Assembly: GCF_048128805.1 (NCBI RefSeq)
Contig: NC_135998.1
Span: forward strand, 15,971,656-16,035,655
Source of the DNA: Centroberyx gerrardi
Taxonomy: Eukaryota > Chordata > Actinopteri > Beryciformes > Berycidae
DNA length: 64,000 nt
Direction: 5' to 3'
Shown here in pieces: positions 56,336-64,000 of this stretch. The notes beneath the pieces were generated by a model. It had not been told where the DNA came from. It made no database searches and saw only the letters and a list, made by a program, of their open reading frames with translations. The position numbers and the translations under genes were made by a program. Each line of letters starts with the position of its first letter. Positions within the stretch are counted from its first letter, which is position 1.

Positions 56336-59300
56336 TCACTTGTTTTCTATGAGTGTCTGCACTTTGTGGACCAAGTCTCGAGCCATCATCAGGACCTGTG
56401 GGACGTTGTGTCGCTCTGCCATTTCTGAGAAGAGAATTTCAAAAGCAAAAAAAAGAGGTAAATTGCTTTGTAAATGGATTATGCTATAATAATTTTAATT
56501 TTTTAGCACAAATGAGATCAATATGTAATTTGGAGGAGAAAATGTAAACCTCTGAATTTTTTTAGTTTATTGTATCCTCGATACTGAATAAATAAAACTC
56601 CCCAAGAGGAAAACTGGATGCAATTTTTTAAGCTATTTTGCAGTGGTCCTACCTTATCACCACACAAGGATTATCTTCATTGACTTCAATTGATTATTAA
56701 AATGTTGTATTTGTTTAATGTAATTATTAATAAGCTCTGGCAATTACCAATTGTTATTGCACAGCATTTCCACCATATTGCAACATTGGCCTTCATAGCC
56801 TTACCATTGAAGAACTTGATGATGTCAGTAAAGTCCATATTATTCTCGAGGATGATGTCTCTATACATCTCGACAAGCGCCAGAGCAATGAAGAGCACAA
56901 AGTGATCAGAGGAGGTATACTTGGCTGCCCAAATGGTTTCCCACACGGAAAACACATCGTCATACACCATCTCTGTTTGGAAAACAGCAAAATAGGCAGA
57001 GTCATTATTAAAAGGGCATTCAAGCAATTTGTGGGTTAACTGGATATGGGTAGTGATAATCATAAAACAAATATTGTGATGCCTGCATATCCCATCACCT
57101 CTTTTGAAGTCCAATAGAAACCACCGATAACAGAAGTAGAAATGGGTGTAGTCTCCATTCTGCTGCATCAGTTCAAACAGCTCAGAATCCAGGATCTAGT
57201 GAGTACAAGAAAAGTACAAAGTGATGTCATCATTACACTGCAGCCCACGTGTGCGTATGTTTGTGTCTGTACCACATAGTGAAGGAGAGTGCAAAATATG
57301 ACATAATTTGTGTGTGTGAGAGAGAGAGAGACAGAGAGTGTGTGTGAGCATGTGTGTGTTTGCATGCACTAAGGTGTATGTCTGTGTCCATCACACCTGG
57401 ATAAGGGAGCGCATATTGGCAAAGTGAGAGTCCATGGCACCGCCATGAGGAAAATTCTGGTTCATCCTCTTCATCAGCTCAGTGAAACAGCTAAACGCCA
57501 TGACCTCTGGGAAGCAAACATACAGATAATACAGAATTACTCATCAAGCTATTCATGTGCATTTAGGCAAGAAAGAAAAAGTTCATATTGATACAATTTT
57601 CATTTAAAAGCCATTCACTGACCATCGTCCAGAATAACCAGAAGGGGAGCCAGCAGATCACACATGCCTTGGACATAACCAGTTTCCAGATGTTGCCACA
57701 CATAACTACAAAGAAAACCACATATTTGCCACTGTGCCGTTTTCTTAAAACATTTTTGGGTTGAAATAAACCGAAGAAACATTTGGCAGAGTGGCACATT
57801 TATTTCAACAATAACTGCCTCCTTGAGTTAAACTGAACTCAGTTACTGTACCTTTGTGACACATGTCAAACCTATTTACCTGCACATGATGTTACGGAGC
57901 TTCTCCAGGTTAGCAGGACTGAAGTACCAATATGTTCTGTCACACCGTCTGACATCCTTATCAATGCGATGTAAATTGATCAAGTACATGTCCAATTGTT
58001 CTTGCTACAAAAACAAACAGCAAATTCTATTAGTGCATGTATATGATAGGAAAACAAAGTATGTTTAGGGTCTTTCGTTGTTATGCTTACAGAATAGGTT
58101 TGTTCTTCTGAGGATTCACCATGGTTGGCGTCTCCTCCCACCTCTACAGACTCTGGTCTAGGCAGCACACTCTCCATCTCTGGCTCCTCTTCAGAAAGGC
58201 CCAGGTCTGTTCCCTCAGGGCTGGTGTTACAGGCTGTGTCCAGGTGGTGATCTAGGACAAGGTCCTCTGGTCCAACCCTCTCTCTCAAGGCCAATGAGAT
58301 TGAAGGTGCAGCAAGACCTGCCAGTGGCCTAGCCCTAAAATCCTCAGTGGTCAAACATGTTATCCCTGTGGGAATGTCCTCCATTTCCAAGGCAGATTGA
58401 GAGTCATCTGAGTCTGCTGTGTCTGGAGACTGCTTAGAGTGGGATGATAAGGAAATGCTTCCCCTTGACGCTGATTGGAGAGCATTCAGTACTTGTCTGA
58501 CAGGTGAATTTGAACCAGGTTTCTCATATGGAATTTCTGCAGCTTTGTCTTTTCTGGTTTCAGCCACTTCAGAAACTTTTGCTCCAGCGTCCTTTCTCTC
58601 TGGCTCAGTAGCACAGGCCTTGTTAATTTGCAAGGTGATTTTGTCAGAATTTGTCTCAACTTTCTCAGAAGTCTCAGGCTTTTTCTCAATTGGTGGATAT
58701 TTGTGTTTGTCTGCTGTAGGCAAACATAATGGCTCCAATTCCAGATCTTTGCTCTTGTGTGCATGAATAATTAAGGTCTGGCCGAGAGGGGGGGCTTGGA
58801 AATATTCATTATAAACCTCCGTTTCTAGCCGTAGAACATTAGTGTTCTCTGGTGCTGTTCTCACAGGGACATTTGTGTCTACTGCAATTAAAACTTTAGA
58901 TAGCTCATGTGTAGTAACGTCTTTTTCTTCCAATTCAGGTTTTCTCAAAGATTGCATGGCTTCTCTGTCAGCATCTTCAACTTCAGATGTCTCCCGTGTC
59001 TCTCTGGTTCCTGAAAACTCAGAGCCCTCAACCACTTCAGTTTCTGACACCTTGGACTCCTCTGTCATTGGAACCTTGTCCTTGGATACTGGGTGCATTA
59101 CATCCTCCCCTCCTGATTCACAGACAGTGCGCTGACTCCTCATTGGCTGTGATCCAGCCTTATTCTCCTCACTGAAGCCTTCTCCTGGCAGCCCTGCTGA
59201 TTCTGCTGACATCTGAGAGACTGTAGATCCAACAACTGAATCAACAAGAGGACTATTGTCTGAACCTGGACGCTGATCTGACAGACCTGGGGAAGAGAGG

Positions 59301-62300
59301 TTGCAGGAGGGAAGCTGTGGAGGGTCTAGGGTACCATTCGGGATGTCCTTAACTGGGCTACTGGGCAGCGCTTCACCTTTCTCAGGCCTAGGCTCAGACT
59401 CAATCTGATCCACTGCCTCAGTTGATCCAAATACCTGAGAACCAAAGGAAAGTGATGAACATGCAATACATAAAGCCACTCAAGATCATTGTTGCTGTGA
59501 TACTCAGGAAGTAATGAGAATCTACCTGTGTGCTACTGCTGGAGTCACTTTGCGATTGGGCGTTCTGATGCTCTGAGCTGCTACTTAGAGATGACTGGAG
59601 TAGGGAAAAGCCAAACAACAAACAAGAGACAAAAAAACAGTTGTAATGAGACATATTGCTTTGAGGTGTCCTCAGAATATGAATGGTTCTCTGATGTCCT
59701 TTTGCTGTTGTAATGATGTAAATGTATGTAGCGTGATGATGTAGCATATTCTCATGTTTTGCCATCATCAGCTAAAAGGGGAAACTTGCATCAGTACTGA
59801 TGGTGGAGTCTCGCTGCACTGGTCCTCTTTCCACACTGGCCCCTGAGGAACATCTGGCAAGGGCCTCAGCATGTTTCTCTCTTTCCCTCTGACGGACAAT
59901 GGCCTCACAACCCTGCCACTCTCTCATAGTCTGTTCATAAGTGGTCCGCATCTGCTCATCAATCTAAAAACAGAAACCATGTGTACACTAAGATTGTAAC
60001 ATGCTCATGGTGTGTGTGTGTCCATCTTGTTAGGTACACACAATGACAGTTATACTTTAGCGATCTGACAGCATATAGAATCTACCTCCAGCCTGCATTT
60101 CTCAGTCATGGTGAAGTGGTAGTGTCCCAAAAGGAAGGGCCAGACCTCTTTGCGTAGTGTAGGCGCCACACCACCAAAATACACAAGCCTCTGAATCTCA
60201 TGTTCCTCATAGGCCTGAACAAGGGAAATATTAGTTCATCAACTCACACTGAAATCACATCCTAACTGGTTAAAACATTCAACAGTAATAGCCCCAGGTT
60301 ATTATACATTTCTAGCTTATTTTGTGCTCTTTTCTTTTTGTTCTTTTAATGAATTAAATCCAAAAACCTATGTGTTGAATGAACAAGTTATCCTCTGTCA
60401 AAGTGTGAACTACAGTTTAGGCTTGCTGTTCAGGTGTGGATCTTACAGAGCAGTCCTGGAGGAAACTGCCCCAGACCTCCACAGAGAGTCCTCCCCGGGC
60501 ATCATGGGGCACATCAGGGTCAACTATAGTGGGGTTGACCAGAGCAGAAAGGTGGGTGCGGACTGTGGACAGATGGCGGCAGTATGCTAGCCCTAGAGAG
60601 GAAAGAAAAGAGTTTTCTTATTCACTGTTGCATTATTTTATTGAATGATTGATCTAGGAGAATTGGTTTCACAAAAGAACCTTCAACTTGAATAAAAATG
60701 ATTCCCAAATTAATCAAAGCTGAATCACAGTTATTTGTACTCACATCCATAGAAAGCACGGGAAATTATCTGGTACTTCATGGTGTCGCAAAGGAGCTTC
60801 AGGGGAGCCCTGATAGAGTAAACAAATGCCAAACTTAGTCAACTGAAATAATTTAAATATACACTCACTGGCCAAAATAATTGGAACACCACTTTTCCAT
60901 AAAACATAAAAGAGCTGTCACATGTTTGTTAAGCATGTTTGTTAATCTGATTATATACGCTGATTATATACGCTGTTTGTGTTTGTGTTTTGTGTCAATT
61001 CATGTGCAACTTTTAGATTATGGCTCAATTTTTAATGAGTCATCAATCATAATTAACTATTAGCCATATTATTATAAAATAATAATAATTTGTGAATCAA
61101 ACATTGCTATCATCTCAGTAATAACTGAGCACAATCTCCAGGTAATACAGTGAGCATTTGGTCCTTGAAGAGTGGAGTTGTACCTCTGCTCAGTATGGAT
61201 TCCCCTGAGTGGAGAGTCACAAACATTATCTTTTTTTAGTTCAGTTTTTAACTTCTCACTCACTGGAATCCATATGGAGCAGAGGTCCACAGTGGTCCAA
61301 AGTGTTCGCTAGGTTTGTCCTACATTAGCTGAAGAGTACATACTACTGGCAAAATATCAGCATTTGATTAATAAATTATTATTATTTGATAACAATATGA
61401 TTACCAGTTAATTATGATTCAATGCTCATTTAAAAACCCGAGCCATAATCTAAAAGTTGTACATGAATTGAAAGTCACAAAACAGTGCAGATAATCAGAT
61501 TAAGAACAGAGGAAGCAGGTTTTGCTTAACAAACATATGACAGCTCTTTAAAAACATAGATTTGGGCCTGACCCGAGGGATTACTTGCCTGTCTTGATTA
61601 CAGCCATTAGGCAAAGAGCCATCAGATGAGCCATTCTGTGAGCAGGAAGAACAAGAAGACTTTCTGGGGATGGGTTGCCACATGTTCACTCCCTGGTCCA
61701 TCAGCTCTGGAGCAACTGCACGCCATAACAACGCTTGTTATCCTTCATTACTGTTGCTGTTATCACCATCATTATCATCAACATCTTCATCAACATAAGT
61801 AAAAACACGATGACATTCCAACACAGTAGAGGCTGAACGTGTGTCTGTGTGAAAATAATAAGCAAATGTACAAATTAAAAAACATGGAGAACAACAAACC
61901 AAGTCAGAGGATGGAGATGTGGTAGACAAGTTATGTCCATGCAAAGTCTCCTTATTGTCGACAGGGCTATAACATGACACAAAGGGACTAGATAGGCAGG
62001 AAAAAGATGGGGAATATGACAATTCAACAGAGAAAAATTAATTAGAAGTACATTCAATATCTTAACACAAAACGGATAATACCTCTACCTCAAAACAGAT
62101 TTATCATAACTGATCATCTCTAATGTGTAAATAATACAGAGTGTAATATTTTTATGATACCATCACAGATGATGCTTTACTAGATTGGGACAGAGAGGCA
62201 GAACAGGGAGATTAAAGAGACATACCAAACTCCATCTGAGTGCCAGGAAAGAGGATCCGAAACACGTAATCTGTGGCTTCATCATCCTCCTTATCTGATA

Positions 62301-62355
62301 CGGAGTCACATGAGCCCTGTGGACTCCTTTTCCGCAGTTTGGGGAAAACCTTTCC
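56336..62355 (-). CDS. sgsm1: Small G protein signaling modulator 1 (RUN/TBC protein), 3' part
   Basis: Fourteen minus-strand exons join in frame: 62226-62355, 61589-61715, 60745-60809, 60447-60592, 60086-60214, 59790-59963, 59526-59594, 58091-59434, 57880-58004, 57623-57705, 57397-57506, 57099-57195, 56805-56972 and 56336-56424 (TGA). They give the last 951 residues; the RUN-domain exons lie right of the window. The TBC domain is split: [14 protein letters not shown] comes early, and after a long insert follow the arginine-finger region [11 protein letters not shown] and the glutamine finger [11 protein letters not shown]. Known TBC proteins of this type act on Rab/Rap small GTPases at endosomal and Golgi membranes. 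[20 protein letters not shown] and FNEMAERHN favour SGSM1 over SGSM2. The insert exon (1344 nt, 448 residues, Ser/Glu-rich) is unusually large. Two introns appear to use GC donors. Confidence 0.93.
60880..61560. mobile_element. Foldback MITE in sgsm1 intron
   Basis: AAAGAGCTGTCACATGTTTG and later CAACTTTTAGATTATGGCTC at the left return as complement at the right (GAGCCATAATCTAAAAGTTG near 61439 and ATGACAGCTCTTT near 61537). Arms are about 160 bases, imperfect, with about 330 bases between. The left flank TACACTCACTGGCCAAAAT resembles Tc1/mariner-type ends. The right arm stops about 30 bases from exon 61589-61715. Confidence 0.75.
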
Positions 62356-63613
62356 CTGTGAATGGACAGGTAATGCTTTATACATCTTAGCTTGATATCA
62401 TTACTACAGATGAGCTGTGAGATAAATATCCTTTTATTGCAACAATCCGGCAGGCAAAGGCTGAAGTGAGACTGTATTTCACAGCAATATCTTCCTACTT
62501 TCCTTGTAAATGTCCTTCATTTTCCCCATAGAATGCATTAAGGGGGCAGTAACACCTCAATTAGCTGAGAAAATCAAGATTTTATAAGGCCTTGTGCCCA
62601 GCAGCGTTATTTGTTACCCTCAAAAAACAAAAATTACAGTGACAATTTACTTTACATGAAAATATTGGGTAAATACTTAAATGAAACTATAGTTAATGTA
62701 TTTCTTAGTATAAAAACACAATGTAAGTACAAATTGAAAGTGAATTTAGTATTCTATATTTGCCTAGGCCTTAGTCCACCTTGACCATCTGTGAAAAAAC
62801 AAAGTTTCCCTGTGCCTGGTGTTGCCATTGCCTTGTACTAAAATAAAATACACCAAAGCAGAATTTGGAGTGTGGAGTGTCTGTTTACACATGCAATACA
62901 GATGTAAAGTACTAAATTAAATCATGACAGAAAGAGTTCTAGTGCCTGATTTGCAATACGTTTTGCTGAGCGATGTTTAATGTTTCCTGTGCATTTCTGT
63001 AGTGATTGGAGCTCTAATGTGATAGATTGAAAAACATGAGTCCAAGTGTTTCCTGAGTTATACCGTGTGTTCACGTTATGATTAAAGTTTGGGCAGTTGT
63101 CATTGTCTTCGAAAACAAGGTGATTCTTGAGGTTAAGTGGTGAAAACTTACACCTTTCATAAAGTTTACAGTGCGATGGAAGTCTTTTTTTCGTAATACC
63201 TTTCATACAATTTGAATTCATTATTAAAGTAAATACAAAAAATGCATTATATTGTTTGTACATTTCATGTGTTATTGTTACTCACCGATGTAATGTAATG
63301 TAATGTAGTAATAGTGGTCAAATAATCCACATGATTCATGCTGTTTTTTGGACTAGAAGCTGTGTGGAGCATGTGCACTGGGGTTTTCCCTGTCTGCAGT
63401 GGGACCAGCACTACACAGGCCCAACTGATATAGCACACAGACACAGACTGGCTTGTGTATATATAAGAGAATAAAAATAAAGGTACATTATCTTTGTGTT
63501 AATAAATGCATAAATTTAGAATATTAGGACAAACCTATCCCTTCCATAGGCATTTTAATCAAATATATAGGCCTAAATGGTGTTGTGATCAAGCTTTAGA
63601 TTCTTCTGTACCA

Positions 63614-63629
63614 CAGCGCCATCTGGTGG
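63614..63629 (-). promoter_or_regulatory. CTCF-like motif
   Basis: The minus strand reads CCACCAGATGGCGCTG, which fits the CTCF core (CCASYAGRKGGCRC) almost without mismatch. Similar but weaker matches lie at 12750-12766 (minus, CCATTAGAGGGCAG) and in a prodh intron near 33604 (minus, CCAACAGATGGCAA). Confidence 0.5.
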
Positions 63630-63666
63630 GGCCATACCCCACTCTCCCCTAATGCTGAGATTAATT

Positions 63667-63715
63667 AATACTTTATTTATATAGCACTTATCAAAATAAA
63701 TGTTACAAAGTGCAG
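63667..63715. repeat. Interspersed repeat (TTTATATAGCACTTTT type), copy 2
   Basis: ACTTTATTTATATAGCACTT then GTTACAAAGTGC, the same blocks and order as at 16683-16760. Confidence 0.65.
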
Positions 63716-64000
63716 AGATGCCACTAATTAGTGCAAAGGAGGATGGAGGTGATTTGAGAGTTGCCTGGAGTTAGGTAGGAAGCACTTTGTTACCAGGACC
63801 TCAAATGAGGAGACGCCATGCCCAGTTTTGCATATAAGACTTAAGTTAAATTCATATATCAGGACTACATACACACCTTTCTTTAACTCTCAGAACATGA
63901 AAGTACAAAAACCCAGGGTGTCGTGGCTCATTTAAAGGATTTTTTTTTGTGATTACCAGTTCAATAAAAAGATAAGCCTTGAGTGAGAATGATGTTATGT

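Larger units (their letters stand above)
62356..64000. other. sgsm1 upstream intron(s)
   Basis: No further sgsm1 exon was recognised. It contains the second copy of the TTTATATAGCACTT repeat (63667-63715) and a CTCF-like site (63614-63629). Confidence 0.4.

Noticed and set aside
58419-59175. Open frames on the + strand across 58.4-59.2 kb
   Set aside because: Antisense shadows of the large sgsm1 exon.

Overview
This window reads as vertebrate nuclear DNA, most likely from a ray-finned (teleost) fish. Genes are split by GT-AG introns. Conserved vertebrate proteins can be read exon by exon. The spaces between genes hold fish-type repeats: tRNA-derived SINEs, LINE reverse-transcriptase remnants, MITE-like inverted repeats and long microsatellites. 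There are no operons, CRISPR arrays or prokaryotic signals.

Seven conserved protein genes were reconstructed by joining exons. From left to right: the 3' part of cabp7 (+, 90-1557), zmat5 (-, 10879-12206), uqcr10 (+, 13807-14201), gal3st1 (-, 18088-19453), prodh (-, 25139-35132, 14 coding exons), srsf9 (+, 43194-44789) and the 3' part of sgsm1 (-, 56336-62355, 14 exons, its 5' end outside the window). From memory, CABP7, ZMAT5, UQCR10, GAL3ST1, PRODH and SGSM1 all lie on human 22q, whereas SRSF9 is on 12q. The window is therefore a rearranged conserved block. The products are functionally unrelated: a Golgi calcium sensor, a minor-spliceosome protein, a complex III subunit, a sulfatide-synthesising sulfotransferase, mitochondrial proline dehydrogenase, an SR splicing factor and a TBC/RabGAP protein.

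Regions between genes: 1.6-10.7 kb is the cabp7 3' flank plus decayed mobile elements. The 12.2-13.8 kb stretch is the shared upstream region of the divergent zmat5/uqcr10 pair. The 14.2-18.1 and 19.5-25.1 kb stretches are AT-rich repeat-bearing spacers, with one possible small membrane-protein exon near 22.3 kb. The 35.1-43.2 kb stretch holds the prodh promoter area, a GC-rich hairpin, a MITE with about 200-bp inverted ends and a likely srsf9 promoter. The 45.6-56.3 kb stretch is repeat-dominated.

The most unusual structure is at 47.2-50.4 kb. Satellite units of about 176 bp lie head-to-head around a short spacer and are flanked by inverted ends of about 165 bp, giving a near-palindrome of about 3.2 kb that a 0.46-kb mobile element has since entered. 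Other notable points are two apparent GC-AG introns in sgsm1, a duplicated splice-donor segment inside srsf9 intron 2, a 20-glycine tract in Srsf9 and several perfect hairpins. No new defence or metabolic system is evident.
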